A stretch of DNA of 64,000 nt from an uncultured Sulfitobacter sp. (lineage in GTDB: Bacteria; Pseudomonadota; Alphaproteobacteria; Rhodobacterales; Rhodobacteraceae): positions 1,302,001 through 1,366,000 of the forward strand of contig NZ_CANMQD010000001.1 in the NCBI RefSeq assembly GCF_947499945.1. Reading direction: 5' to 3'. Of this stretch, positions 7,545 through 16,074 are shown piece by piece; the first letter of the stretch is position 1, and every line of letters starts with the position of its first letter. Under the pieces are notes generated by a model. That model was not told the DNA's origin. It searched no databases and saw only the letters and a list, made by a program, of their open reading frames with translations. The position numbers were made by a program, and so were the translations under genes.

Positions 7545-8501
7545 TCATGGTATGGGCTGTGCCGGTGTCCCGTCTGCCTGCTCTTCCGCCGGGGCGTCAA
7601 CCAAATCACCAAATGGTGATGCCGCCTCGGCTATATGCTTTCCGTAAACATGTTTCTCTACTTGGGCATTTACGACAGCACCCAGCAAGATCAGAAAACT
7701 GCTCAGCCATAACCACACCAGCATCGCAATCACTGCCCCGATTGAGCCATATACCTGATTGTAGTTTCCAAAATTCGCCACATAGTAAGAAAACGCCACC
7801 GATAGGGCGGCCCAGCTTACCACTGCGACCACCGCTCCTGGTCTTATTGACCGACGTCCTTGGTTTTTTTTCCTGTTCGGACCAAAGCGGTACAAAACGC
7901 TCACTCCTGCCAGTAAAATAGTGACAGCAATCAGCCAGCGCAATGCCTCAACAAGGATGCCTGTCACACCGCCCAAAGGAAAAAATGCCAAAATTACAGG
8001 CGCAACAACAAGCGTTATCAGAGCAACAATTCCTACGCCAACCAGCGCAAGTGTCAGGAAGAACGCACGAACATAGTGAGAAACGGTAGCGCGGTTTTTC
8101 TCACCATGCACCGCATTTAATCCGGTCATCATCGCGGCAACACCCGCCCGAGCTGACCACAAGGCCACCAAGATAGAAATCGCCCCGGCCCATCCAAGCG
8201 TATCAGGGCTTGTCGTGACCAGGCTCACAATTTGAGCATAGAAGATTTGATAAACGTCATCCGGCAGCAGGCCTCGCATATTCTCAAGCTGCGCCACAAC
8301 AATGTCAGGATCAGCCACAAGGCTCAGCAAAGCGATCAACGCGGCAATCGCAGGAAACACCGAGAGCATACCGAAGAAGCCGACGCCCGCCGATACAAGT
8401 GCAAGATTAGTGTCACCAATCTGCAAAAAACCTTCTTTGAGCGCCGCCCAAGTTTTGGCTAGCCCCCCTTCAGGGACTGAACTCAAATCCGCTTTACTCA
8501 T
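7545..8501 (-). CDS. YihY/BrkB-family inner-membrane protein
   Basis: The 318-residue protein has about six hydrophobic spans and the family marks DTNLALVSAGVGFFGMLSVFPAIAALIAL near the N-terminus, WSARAGVAAMMTGLNAVHGE in the middle and NQVYGSIGAVIAMLVWLWLSS near residues 255-275. YihY/BrkB (UPF0761) proteins were once called RNase BN. Their function is not settled; transport or envelope roles are proposed. A proline- and acid-rich tail (PAEEQADGTPAQP) follows the last span. It converges with the holin-like gene. I saw no EcfG-like site upstream. Confidence 0.9.
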   Translation of the reverse strand: MSKADLSSVPEGGLAKTWAALKEGFLQIGDTNLALVSAGVGFFGMLSVFPAIAALIALLSLVADPDIVVAQLENMRGLLPDDVYQIFYAQIVSLVTTSPDTLGWAGAISILVALWSARAGVAAMMTGLNAVHGEKNRATVSHYVRAFFLTLALVGVGIVALITLVVAPVILAFFPLGGVTGILVEALRWLIAVTILLAGVSVLYRFGPNRKKNQGRRSIRPGAVVAVVSWAALSVAFSYYVANFGNYNQVYGSIGAVIAMLVWLWLSSFLILLGAVVNAQVEKHVYGKHIAEAASPFGDLVDAPAEEQADGTPAQPIP

Positions 8502-8651
8502 CTGATATCCTCAATGTGTACTCTTGCCACTATCGCCTGCGGACATCGCTACATGCAAACATCCAATTCAGACCTTGCACACGGGCGCAGTTGCGCAATG
8601 ATACTCATCTAACGCACAGGCTCGCTAATTCGTTCAATAAAAGGGCGCACT

Positions 8652-9932
8652 ATGGTCACTCCTCTCTCACAAGCCATCACCGCAAAGCGCGATGACCTTA
8701 TTGCTCTAACCCAAGACTTAATCCGCATACCAACCCTAAACCCCCCTGGTCGCGACTATCTTAGGATCTGCGAATACCTTGACCGCAGGCTCACGGCGCA
8801 CGGGTTTGAGACACAATTGATCCGTGCCCACGGCACACCGGGTGACAGCATGAGATATCCCCGCTGGAACATCATCGCACGCCGCGAAGGAAAGCGCAGC
8901 GGCGAATGTGTCCATTTCAACAGCCACACCGACGTGGTGGAAGAGGGGCAAGGCTGGACTTTTGACCCTTTTGGCGCAGAGCTTGTAGATGGTAAAATCT
9001 ACGGACGCGGAGCTTGTGATATGAAGGGCGGTCTCGCCGCCTCCATTATCGCAGCCGAAGCATTCATCGAGACATACAGTGACTTTGCAGGCGCAATCGA
9101 GATTTCGGGCACAGCAGACGAGGAGTCAGGCGGATATGGCGGCGTCGCCTATCTGGCAGAGCATGGCCACTTCAACCCCGCCCGTGTGCAGCACGTTATC
9201 ATTCCCGAACCGCTGAACAAGGACCGCATATGCCTTGGCCACCGCGGCGGCTGGTGGGCCGAGATCGAGACGATGGGCGAGATCGCGCACGGCTCCATGC
9301 CATTTCTCGGCGATTGCGCCGTCCGCCATATGGGTGCAGTGCTGAATGAATTCGAGAATAAGCTCTTTCCCGCGATGGCCCTGCGCACCACCGATATGCC
9401 CGTCGTGCCAGAGGGCGCACGCAGCTCTACAATGAACATCAATTCCATCCATGGTGGCGCAAAGGAGCAAGACGACGATTTCGACGGCCTGCCCTCCCAT
9501 TGCGTTCCCGACAGTTGCCGCATCACAATCGACCGCCGCTTCCTTGCCGAAGAGCCATTGGATGATGTCCGTGACGAAGTAACTGCTCTGCTCGAAGGAC
9601 TGCGAGTCACCCGTCCCGATTTCGACTACAAGCTGACTGAGATAAACTCTGTCTTGCCCTCAATGACCGACCGTGATGCCCCCGTAGTGCGGACGGTGGC
9701 AAAAGCGATCCAGGATGTCATGGGCAAAGACCCCGAATATGTCGCCTCTCCCGGCACGTACGACCAAAAACATATCGACCGCATCGGGAAACTGAAAAAC
9801 TGCATCGCTTACGGTCCGGGTGTACTGGAGCTGGCCCATAAACCCGATGAATGGATCGGCGTCGATGACATGATCGACAGCGCTTGCGTGATGGGTGCGG
9901 CGCTGGAGACGCTACTGCTGACTAAAGGCTAA
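8652..9932 (+). CDS. M20-family deacylase (acetylornithine deacetylase / succinyl-diaminopimelate desuccinylase family)
   Basis: The 426-residue zinc amidohydrolase has the M20 metal ligands in order: His in FNSHTDVVEEGQGW, Asp in GRGACDMKGG, Glu pair in TADEESGGYGG, and a C-terminal His in LAHKPDEW. It should hydrolyse an N-acyl amino acid or small peptide. The true substrate cannot be read from the sequence; ArgE or DapE function is possible but the neighbours suggest catabolism. It lies beside an Hsp70-like gene and a peptide-type ABC binding protein, so it may act on an imported acyl or peptide substrate. The ATG at 8652 fits the family start. Confidence 0.85.
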   Translation: MVTPLSQAITAKRDDLIALTQDLIRIPTLNPPGRDYLRICEYLDRRLTAHGFETQLIRAHGTPGDSMRYPRWNIIARREGKRSGECVHFNSHTDVVEEGQGWTFDPFGAELVDGKIYGRGACDMKGGLAASIIAAEAFIETYSDFAGAIEISGTADEESGGYGGVAYLAEHGHFNPARVQHVIIPEPLNKDRICLGHRGGWWAEIETMGEIAHGSMPFLGDCAVRHMGAVLNEFENKLFPAMALRTTDMPVVPEGARSSTMNINSIHGGAKEQDDDFDGLPSHCVPDSCRITIDRRFLAEEPLDDVRDEVTALLEGLRVTRPDFDYKLTEINSVLPSMTDRDAPVVRTVAKAIQDVMGKDPEYVASPGTYDQKHIDRIGKLKNCIAYGPGVLELAHKPDEWIGVDDMIDSACVMGAALETLLLTKG

Positions 9933-9936
9933 CGCA

Positions 9937-11175
9937 TCATTCAAACGCCCGCGCACTGGCAAGGCTAAGCCCGTCCACAATCGCGGTGAGCGCGTGACCA
10001 TGATGCACCTGCGCCTGCGGAAAGACAGCTTGCAATGCACCGCGTGTAACTTGCATCAAACTTGACCCACCCACAAATACCAGATGCGTCACGGCCTCGG
10101 GTGCAACTTCGGCTTGCGCCATTGTCACCAGTGCCGCAGCACCCATCTCGTCTGCCATGGGCCGCAGCAGCGCCTCAACCAGACCATCGCCCAGCGCCAC
10201 GGCCAACCCGCGCTCTACTACACCCAGATCAATTGCGCCTGCGCCAGTGCCATTAGCCGCAATCTTTCCCGCTTCCACAGCAAAGGCGATATCATGCCCC
10301 AACTCGTCCTCCAGCACGGAAACAAGCCGCGCAAACAGATCAGGCTCCACCGCGTATTGGGCTAGATCCTTTGCCAGACGGCGGCTGTCGGGGGCATAGA
10401 GAAATGGGATTTTCTGCCACGTTGCAAGGTCGTTAAAGATCGTTGTTGGGGCGGTATGCGTCTCGTTGCCAAAGGCGTGGCGTATCTGACTTCCCCGCCC
10501 CAAAAGCGGCATAACAGTCTCTAAACTCACCATGCGGTCAAAATCAGTCCCGCCCAGACGCACACCGTGGCTGGCCAGAATATCGATCGCATCCGCCCCG
10601 TTGCGGAAAAGTGTAAAGTCGGACGTACCGCCACCAATGTCGACAATCAGCCCCAAATCACCTTCGGCCAACACATCACGGTTGGCCAGTGCCGCCGCCT
10701 CCGGCTCATACATAAAGGCAACGTCATCAAAACCTGCCCGCAGATATGCTTCCCGCAGGTCCACTTCGGCCTGCGTATTGCGGGCATCATCACCGTGAAA
10801 CCGCACAGGACGGCCTGACAGGGCACGCTCGAACCGCTCGCCTGTTTGCGCCTCCGCTGCGACTTTTACCCGCCCCAAAAACCTTGAGACGACATCAATG
10901 AAATCGAGCTTTTCACCCAGCAAGTTCCGTTTTTCGCGCATCAAGGGCGCGCCCAACAGGCTCTTGACTGCCCGCATATAGCGCCCCTCCTCACCCGCGA
11001 GCAGTGCAGCACCAGCGTCTGACCCAATCAGCATCTTCTTGGTGTCGAAATCAAAGAACACTGCGGTAGGCATCGTCATATCACCAGCCTCAAGCTGGAT
11101 CAGATGGGCAGCGCCATCCCGCGTGATACCCGCCGCCGAGTTTGACGTCCCGAAATCCACACCCAAAACTGCCAT
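9937..11175 (-). CDS. Hsp70-family protein (YegD-like)
   Basis: The 412-residue actin/Hsp70-fold ATPase has phosphate 1 motif LGVDFGTSNSAAG at the N-terminus, phosphate 2 motif LIVDIGGGTSDF near 190 and an adenosine motif (LVFVGGSSLM) near 380. It lacks the C-terminal substrate-binding domain of DnaK, which fits the YegD subgroup. I chose ATG 11175 (MAVLGVDF) because AGGA lies 6 nt upstream; the TTG at 11181 would leave no spacing. Its client is unknown. It converges with the M20 gene (4 nt apart). Confidence 0.85.
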   Translation of the reverse strand: MAVLGVDFGTSNSAAGITRDGAAHLIQLEAGDMTMPTAVFFDFDTKKMLIGSDAGAALLAGEEGRYMRAVKSLLGAPLMREKRNLLGEKLDFIDVVSRFLGRVKVAAEAQTGERFERALSGRPVRFHGDDARNTQAEVDLREAYLRAGFDDVAFMYEPEAAALANRDVLAEGDLGLIVDIGGGTSDFTLFRNGADAIDILASHGVRLGGTDFDRMVSLETVMPLLGRGSQIRHAFGNETHTAPTTIFNDLATWQKIPFLYAPDSRRLAKDLAQYAVEPDLFARLVSVLEDELGHDIAFAVEAGKIAANGTGAGAIDLGVVERGLAVALGDGLVEALLRPMADEMGAAALVTMAQAEVAPEAVTHLVFVGGSSLMQVTRGALQAVFPQAQVHHGHALTAIVDGLSLASARAFE

Positions 11176-11301
11176 GCTCAATCCTACCTTCGCTAAAGCG
11201 CGCAGGCCTACCCCAGTGCCAATGCTGCCGCAAGGTTTCTCCTAGCCAACATGTGAATCGTCGCTTAACCTTTCACTCGAAACACAACGAGGGAGTCTCT
11301 C

Positions 11302-12780
11302 ATGTTCAAACTGTCCCCACTCTTGCTTGGTGTCAGCGCTGCCGCATTGCTGGCTGGCGCCGCCATGGCAAAAGATGATCTCACAATCGCTATCCAGCTT
11401 GAGCCACCGCACCTTGATCCGACCAGTGCCGCCGCAGGTGCTATCGACTCCGTGCTTTACTCTAACGTGTTCGAAGGGCTGACCCGCTTTGATAGCGCAG
11501 GGGGCGTGATCCCCGGTCTGGCAAAAAGCTGGGAGATTTCCGAAGACGGGCTGACCTATACCTTCATGCTGAACGAGGGCGTAACGTTTCATGACGGCAC
11601 GACAATGGACGCTGAAGATGTGAAATTCTCCCTCGACCGCATCGGTGCCGAGGACAGCGCAAACGCACAAAAAGCGCTCTACTCTGCAATCTCCGAAGTT
11701 AACGTGATCGACCCGATGACCTTCGAAGTGAAACTGTCGGAGGCCAACGGCAACCTGCTCTTCAACCTTGCATGGGGGGACGCGGTTATTGTCGCACCCG
11801 AAAGCATCGAGGGCATCAAACAGACGCCCATCGGCACAGGTGCCTTCAAGTTCGACAGCTGGACACAAGGCGACAAGATTGAGCTGTCGCGCAACGAAAG
11901 CTACTGGGGCACGCCTGCCGTACTCACCAATGCTACATTCAAATTCATCTCTGATCCCACCGCCGCCCTTGGCGCGATGATGGCAGAAGACATCGACGTC
12001 TTCTCGGGCTTTCCCGCGCCCGAAAACCTGCCACAGTTCGAGGCAGATCCACGGTTTCAGGTCCTCGTCGGCTCCACCGAAGGTGAGACGATCCTGTCCA
12101 CCAACAACAAGATGCCGCCCTTTGACAACGTGAAGGTCCGCGAAGCATTGGCCCACGCCATCGACCGTCAGGCGATCATTGACGGCGCGATGTTCGGATA
12201 CGGCACGCCCATCGGCACACATTTTGCACCGCACAACCCCGCCTATGTCGATCTGACCGCGATGAGCAGCTATGATCCCGAAAAGGCAAAAACACTCCTC
12301 GCCGAGGCTGGCTTTGCAGACGGGTTCGAGACAACACTCTTCCTGCCACCCCCCTCCTATGCACGTCGCGGCGGCGAGATCATCGCCTCGCAACTGGCCG
12401 CAGTGGGCATCAAGGCCGAGATCACAAATGTCGAATGGGCGCAGTGGCTGGAGTCAGTGTTCAAAGGCAAGAACTTTGGCCTCACCATCGTGAGCCACAC
12501 CGAGCCGATGGACATCGGGATTTACGCCAACCCCGAGTACTACTTTCAGTACGACAATCCCGCGTTTCAGGAGTTGATGACCAAACTCAACATAACAACC
12601 GATCCCGAGATGCGCAAAATGATGTTGGGTGATGCGCAGAAAATGATCTCTGGCGACTACGTCAACGGCTACCTGTTCCAGCTCGCTGCACTCTCGGTCG
12701 CAAAAGCAGGTGTTCAAGGCCTGTGGGCGAACCAGCCAACCCAAGCCAATGATCTGACCGCCGTAAGCTGGGCCGACTAA
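11302..12780 (+). CDS. ABC transporter substrate-binding protein, family 5 (peptide type)
   Basis: The 492-residue periplasmic protein has a signal peptide (MFKLSPLLLGVSAAALLAGA, cleavage after AMA) and the SBP_bac_5 fold: LDPTSAAAGAIDSVLYSNVFEGL, SWEISEDGLTYTFMLNEGVTFHDG, and FDNVKVREALAHAIDR. Such proteins bind dipeptides, oligopeptides or similar solutes for DppBCDF-type importers. The matching permease and ATPase genes start at 15092, separated by three unrelated genes in mixed orientation, so the binding protein has its own transcription unit closed by a terminator at 12813. A GAGG site precedes the ATG. Confidence 0.92.
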   Translation: MFKLSPLLLGVSAAALLAGAAMAKDDLTIAIQLEPPHLDPTSAAAGAIDSVLYSNVFEGLTRFDSAGGVIPGLAKSWEISEDGLTYTFMLNEGVTFHDGTTMDAEDVKFSLDRIGAEDSANAQKALYSAISEVNVIDPMTFEVKLSEANGNLLFNLAWGDAVIVAPESIEGIKQTPIGTGAFKFDSWTQGDKIELSRNESYWGTPAVLTNATFKFISDPTAALGAMMAEDIDVFSGFPAPENLPQFEADPRFQVLVGSTEGETILSTNNKMPPFDNVKVREALAHAIDRQAIIDGAMFGYGTPIGTHFAPHNPAYVDLTAMSSYDPEKAKTLLAEAGFADGFETTLFLPPPSYARRGGEIIASQLAAVGIKAEITNVEWAQWLESVFKGKNFGLTIVSHTEPMDIGIYANPEYYFQYDNPAFQELMTKLNITTDPEMRKMMLGDAQKMISGDYVNGYLFQLAALSVAKAGVQGLWANQPTQANDLTAVSWAD

Positions 12781-12812
12781 CCCGCAGAGCGCACCACTGG
12801 GAAACTTTCTGA

Positions 12813-12839
12813 TAAAGGCCCCGCGTGTTGGGGCCTTTA
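12813..12839 (+). terminator. Hairpin terminator after the ABC binding protein gene
   Basis: A 9-bp perfect stem (AAAGGCCCC at 12814-12822 and GGGGCCTTT at 12830-12838) closes a 7-nt loop, with a short T run inside the 3' arm. It follows the binding-protein stop by 33 nt. Confidence 0.75.
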
Positions 12840-12882
12840 TGCGTTAAATCGCGCGGATCGCCCCACATCTGGATCACACGTC

Positions 12883-13299
12883 ATGATATTCCTCATCACG
12901 ATCTTTGTCTATTTTGTTGGCGTGAACATCTTTGCCTATCGCGCTTTTGCAATCGACAAGCGCAAGGCGATCAACAACGACCGGCGCACATCTGAGAAAA
13001 CGCTGCTGTTTTGGGCAAGTATCGGGGGGTGGATCGGTGCGAAAATCGCCCAGCACAGACTCAGACACAAAACTCACAAACAACCCTTCGGAAGCGAATT
13101 AAACTTCATCGGGATGCTTCAGGTCGCCTGTATGGTCTTATTCATTGGAGTGTTTACCGCGCTCGCATTTGTCCCGACAGGTGCAAATTTTAGGCGCCCT
13201 GCACAGACGGCAAGTCCCGTGCCGCAAGTTGTGCAACCCGTTGACGGACAACTCTTGATATCACTCCGCCCTCCTGCCGCGCGTCCTGCAACGTGGTGA
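12883..13299 (+). CDS. DUF1294 membrane protein with an antisense-derived C-terminal extension
   Basis: The 138-residue protein matches DUF1294: a first membrane span (FLITIFVYFVGVNIFAY), the motif AIDKRKAINNDRRTSEKTLL, GGWIGAKIAQ, HKTHKQPFG, and a second span (MLQVACMVLFIGVFTAL). Family members usually end soon after the last span. Here about 40 residues follow (VPTGANFRRPAQTASPVPQ and on), and this tail lies entirely opposite the coding end of the AcuC gene, with a 110-bp convergent overlap. The original stop was probably lost. Function is unknown. DUF1294 proteins are sometimes fused to cold-shock domains elsewhere, but not here. Confidence 0.8.
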   Translation: MIFLITIFVYFVGVNIFAYRAFAIDKRKAINNDRRTSEKTLLFWASIGGWIGAKIAQHRLRHKTHKQPFGSELNFIGMLQVACMVLFIGVFTALAFVPTGANFRRPAQTASPVPQVVQPVDGQLLISLRPPAARPATW

Positions 13300-14332
13300 A
13301 CCAATGCTCTGGTGGGTTGCGGCCACGGCTGTTGCCTTCAAACGTAAGCGCACGCAGGACATCTTGCGCTGCTTTGGGGAGCGTCCCTCCCAAATCATGA
13401 CCGTTGAGTACACCCCACACACCCGTCCACAAACGACCAACCGTCCACGGATTATACCCACCACCGCCCAAAACCAGCAACCGTGGTGCACCCAAAGCCA
13501 TCAGCCCCCGCAATATATCCCAATGGGCATTATTGCTGAGCCCCAGATGCGCTAGCGGATCATCCACCACACCGTCAGCACCACAAAGGAACACAATCGC
13601 ATCAGGCTCGAATGTTTCAACTTTCGGCAGGATCAGAGCGTCACGCACATGCGCCATCTCGGCATCATTGAAACCGCGCGGCACGGGTAAATTGATCGCA
13701 TTTCCGCCTGCATCATCGTCAATCAGCCCAGTGCGCGGCCACAGGCGCTCTTCGTGGACAGAAATCATCAGGCAGTCAGGGTCGCTAGAAAACCCCTCTG
13801 CAACACCATCGCAATGGTGCGCGTCAATATCGATATAGGCAATGCGGCGGACGCCATGATGGCGCAGGGACAACATTGCCAGCACGGGATCATTGAGATA
13901 GCAAAACCCGTTCGCCCGCCCAGGCAGGCCATGATGCGTCCCGCCGGCAGGATTGTAGATGACCCCTTCATCGGCCAGAAGCTCCCCTGCCAAGATTGAC
14001 CCCCCTGCCGCAGTAGCTGGTCGGCGAAAGATCTCTGGAAAAACAGGATTGGTCACAGACCCGATATCGAACCGTGCCAGATCATCGGAAGTAGCTTCTT
14101 GTGCTGCCTCCACACGTTGTAGCGCCGCGAGATAGTCAGGGTCATGCCAGACCTCAAGCGCCTTCGGCTTGGCGCGGGGCGATGTGATAAATTGCTCAGA
14201 AGGGAGCCACCCAAGCGCACGGCTCAGGTCCATTACGGTGGACACCCGCGGCACACGCAACGGATGAAACCGCCCATAACTGGAACCACGAAAAATCTCG
14301 TGCCCGATGAAAAGAGGGTGCTGCACTTGCAA
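13190..14332 (-). CDS. Histone deacetylase-family (AcuC-like) protein
   Basis: The 380-residue zinc deacetylase has family marks at PAGGTHHGLPGRANGFCYLND, the metal and catalytic motif YIDIDAHHCDGVAEGF, ISVHEERLWP, FLCGADGVVDDPLAHL and LGGGGYNPWTV. AcuC-type enzymes remove acetyl groups from lysines such as that of acetyl-CoA synthetase, or act on acetylpolyamines; which applies here is not visible. The start is uncertain: TTG at 14332 or GTG at 14326, neither with a clear ribosome site. Its 3' end overlaps the DUF1294 gene by 110 bp on the other strand. It sits between peptide-transport genes. Confidence 0.88.
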   Translation of the reverse strand: MQVQHPLFIGHEIFRGSSYGRFHPLRVPRVSTVMDLSRALGWLPSEQFITSPRAKPKALEVWHDPDYLAALQRVEAAQEATSDDLARFDIGSVTNPVFPEIFRRPATAAGGSILAGELLADEGVIYNPAGGTHHGLPGRANGFCYLNDPVLAMLSLRHHGVRRIAYIDIDAHHCDGVAEGFSSDPDCLMISVHEERLWPRTGLIDDDAGGNAINLPVPRGFNDAEMAHVRDALILPKVETFEPDAIVFLCGADGVVDDPLAHLGLSNNAHWDILRGLMALGAPRLLVLGGGGYNPWTVGRLWTGVWGVLNGHDLGGTLPKAAQDVLRALTFEGNSRGRNPPEHWFTTLQDARQEGGVISRVVRQRVAQLAARDLPSVQGA

Positions 14333-14414
14333 TGGCCTAGCTTGGTAATTTTAGACAGATAGTAGCGCACAGGGTGATCGACACCCCAATGATAGCAAAT
14401 ATCTTTCTGACATG

Positions 14415-14439
14415 AAAAAAGGGCCGCATAATGCGGCCC
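14415..14439 (-). terminator. Terminator of the HdeA-like gene
   Basis: Read on the minus strand, an 8-bp GC-rich stem (GGGCCGCA / TGCGGCCC, 14421-14439, 3-nt loop) is followed by six T residues (14415-14420). It ends the transcript of the gene at 14463-14900. Confidence 0.8.
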
Positions 14440-14462
14440 CTCCTCATTGGTATCTGATGGTT

Positions 14463-14900
14463 TTAGCGTGTACCGCTTTGACCAGCAGCCGCTTCAGTTA
14501 CCATGGCATCCCAGTTCCGCGAGCATGTGCGGTTCAGCAGCGCCATTTTTTCCGCCATTGCGGTCTCATCGTCACCTGCCATCACGGTGGATGTCGCAGT
14601 TGCGGTGCCGTTGTTCTCTGCCAGAGTCTGTACTGAGCCTGTTGTGCTTTCCTCGGCTTTCTCACCCTCGGTCGCGTTGGTCGCTGTTGCTGTTCCGTTG
14701 TTGTCCGCAATTGTTGCGTCGGACACACCGGTGATGTCGGCGATTGCCATCATTGCGACCTTATCGCGGTCAGCTCCCGACAGCTCATTGTACTGCTCGC
14801 ATGTCATGTTACCTACATCAAGGTGGGCCGCCGCAAATGCTGGCATTGCTGTTGTAAGGGCAAGGGCTGCGATAGCTGTAGTCTTGAAAAGACGTGTCAT
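14463..14900 (-). CDS. HdeA-like small periplasmic protein with an internal low-complexity insert
   Basis: The 145-residue protein has a signal peptide (MTRLFKTTAIAALALTTAMP, cut after AFA). The mature part starts AAHLDVGNMTCEQYNELSGA and ends with NRTCSRNWDAMV. Two cysteines about 80 residues apart flank the domain, as in HdeA/HdeB acid-stress chaperones, where they form a disulfide. Between them is a threonine/alanine-rich insert in which the unit NNGTATAT occurs twice about 30 residues apart. ATG 14900 has AGGAG 7 nt upstream. A GGAAC-N17-CATT element upstream suggests stress-sigma control. The HdeA assignment is by motif only; the insert is unusual for the family. Confidence 0.65.
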   Translation of the reverse strand: MTRLFKTTAIAALALTTAMPAFAAAHLDVGNMTCEQYNELSGADRDKVAMMAIADITGVSDATIADNNGTATATNATEGEKAEESTTGSVQTLAENNGTATATSTVMAGDDETAMAEKMALLNRTCSRNWDAMVTEAAAGQSGTR

Positions 14901-14951
14901 AATAAACTCCTGTGTTGCAACGCAGTCAGTGCGCTGCTTCGTTGATAAGAC

Positions 14952-14977
14952 AATGCAAAGCTTGCCGTCTTCGTTCC
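14952..14977 (-). promoter_or_regulatory. Possible EcfG promoter for the HdeA-like gene
   Basis: Minus-strand GGAAC (14973-14977) is followed after 17 nt by CATT (14952-14955; consensus CGTT, one mismatch). It is 52 nt upstream of the ATG at 14900. Acid-stress chaperones are plausible general-stress targets, but one mismatch in a four-base -10 box leaves room for chance. Confidence 0.4.
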
Positions 14978-15000
14978 GATTTTTTTGATAAACAATGTTT

Positions 15001-15025
15001 GGAACCAATACGCAGGAAGTGCGTT
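15001..15025 (+). promoter_or_regulatory. Consensus EcfG promoter upstream of the ABC permease operon
   Basis: GGAAC (15001-15005), 16 nt, CGTT (15022-15025) is an exact match to the EcfG consensus, on the plus strand, 67 nt upstream of the first permease ATG. It lies back to back with the minus-strand element at 14952-14977. Confidence 0.55.
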
Positions 15026-15091
15026 GCCGCTGCCCTCATATTGGACAGTTCTGGCTGGACCCCTCCCCCAACTGCGCCTAGGCTTCAACTG

Positions 15092-16039
15092 ATGTTGCGG
15101 TATACTTTCAAACGCTTGTTGTCCTTGATTATCAGCCTCGCCATCGCGTCGCTGGTGATTTTTGCCGTTATCGAAATCGCACCGGGTGATCCGGCATCCT
15201 ACATGCTGGGTATAAACGCGCAGCCCCAGACATTGGCCGCTTTGCGCGCCGAACTTGGTCTCGATGTGTCCAAAGTCGAGCGGTACATCACATGGATCAC
15301 GGGCATGTTGAGTGGTGATTTCGGCACTTCCTATACCTACCGGACCCCTGTCGCTGATATGGTGGCGGCGCGGTTGTGGGTTTCTTTACCGCTGGCCGTT
15401 TACGCACTCATGCTCTCGACTCTTATCGCCTTCCCTGCGGGCATCTATGCGGCGGCACGACGCGGGCGTGCGGGAGATATGGGTGTGATGGGTGCCACAC
15501 AACTCGGTGTGGCAATCCCCAACTTCTGGTTCGCGATGATTTTGGTTCTGCTCTTTGCGATAAAACTACGCTGGTTTGCAGCGGGCGGTTTTGTCGGCTG
15601 GGACGAAGGATTTTTCGCGGGGGTTCATTCCCTGACGCTCCCCGCAATTGCCCTCGCCCTGCCCCAAGCGGCGATTCTCGCTCGCGTCATGCGCTCGTCC
15701 CTACTGGATGTCTTGGGCGACGATTTCATGCGCACCGCACGCGCCAAAGGGCTGACTGAGTGGCAGGCGCTCCGCCGTCACGGTCTGCGCAACGCTATGA
15801 TCCCCGTCCTGACAATCATAGGGCTGCAATTCTCCTTCCTGCTCGCAGGGGGCATCATCATTGAACAGGTCTTCTACCTGCCAGGCCTTGGCCGGCTCAT
15901 CTTTCAGGCCATCTCTGCCCGCGATCTGATTGTGGTGGAAAGTGTAACGATGCTGCTGGTCTTTGCTGTGATCTTTGTGAATTTTTGCGTTGATCTGGCA
16001 TATGCAGCCGTCGATCCCCGCCTGCGGGGGCGCGCATGA
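15092..16039 (+). CDS. ABC transporter permease, DppB type
   Basis: The 315-residue inner-membrane permease begins MLRYTFKRLLSLIISLAIAS and carries the DppB-type FAVIEIAPGDPASYMLG segment. The cytoplasmic EAA loop is visible as DDFMRTARAKGLTEWQALRRHGLRNAM. It should pair with the second permease and the fused ATPase in importing peptides or similar solutes bound by the protein encoded at 11302. I chose ATG 15092, since the 60 residues upstream in frame are not permease-like and cover the promoter. It ends DPRLRGRA, and an imperfect copy of this end follows before the next gene. Confidence 0.92.
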   Translation: MLRYTFKRLLSLIISLAIASLVIFAVIEIAPGDPASYMLGINAQPQTLAALRAELGLDVSKVERYITWITGMLSGDFGTSYTYRTPVADMVAARLWVSLPLAVYALMLSTLIAFPAGIYAAARRGRAGDMGVMGATQLGVAIPNFWFAMILVLLFAIKLRWFAAGGFVGWDEGFFAGVHSLTLPAIALALPQAAILARVMRSSLLDVLGDDFMRTARAKGLTEWQALRRHGLRNAMIPVLTIIGLQFSFLLAGGIIIEQVFYLPGLGRLIFQAISARDLIVVESVTMLLVFAVIFVNFCVDLAYAAVDPRLRGRA

Positions 16040-16074
16040 CACATTTCGATCCCGGCTTGCGGAGCCGCACATGA
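16014..16074 (+). repeat. Imperfect tandem duplication at the junction of the two permease genes
   Basis: The end of the first permease gene (GATCCCCGCCTGCGGGGGCG then CGCATGA) is followed by a diverged copy (GATCCCGGCTTGCGGAGCCG then CACATGA). The second copy opens a 12-codon frame from ATG 16036 that ends at the ATG of the second permease and encodes a relic of the same tail (DPGLRSRT beside DPRLRGRA). This looks like an old duplication that moved the coupling ATGA downstream. Confidence 0.55.

Noticed and set aside
11242..12393. Long open frame (383 codons) on the minus strand opposite the ABC binding protein
   Set aside because: It is antisense to a well-supported family-5 binding protein, has no ribosome site and no recognisable domain; it is a GC-rich shadow.
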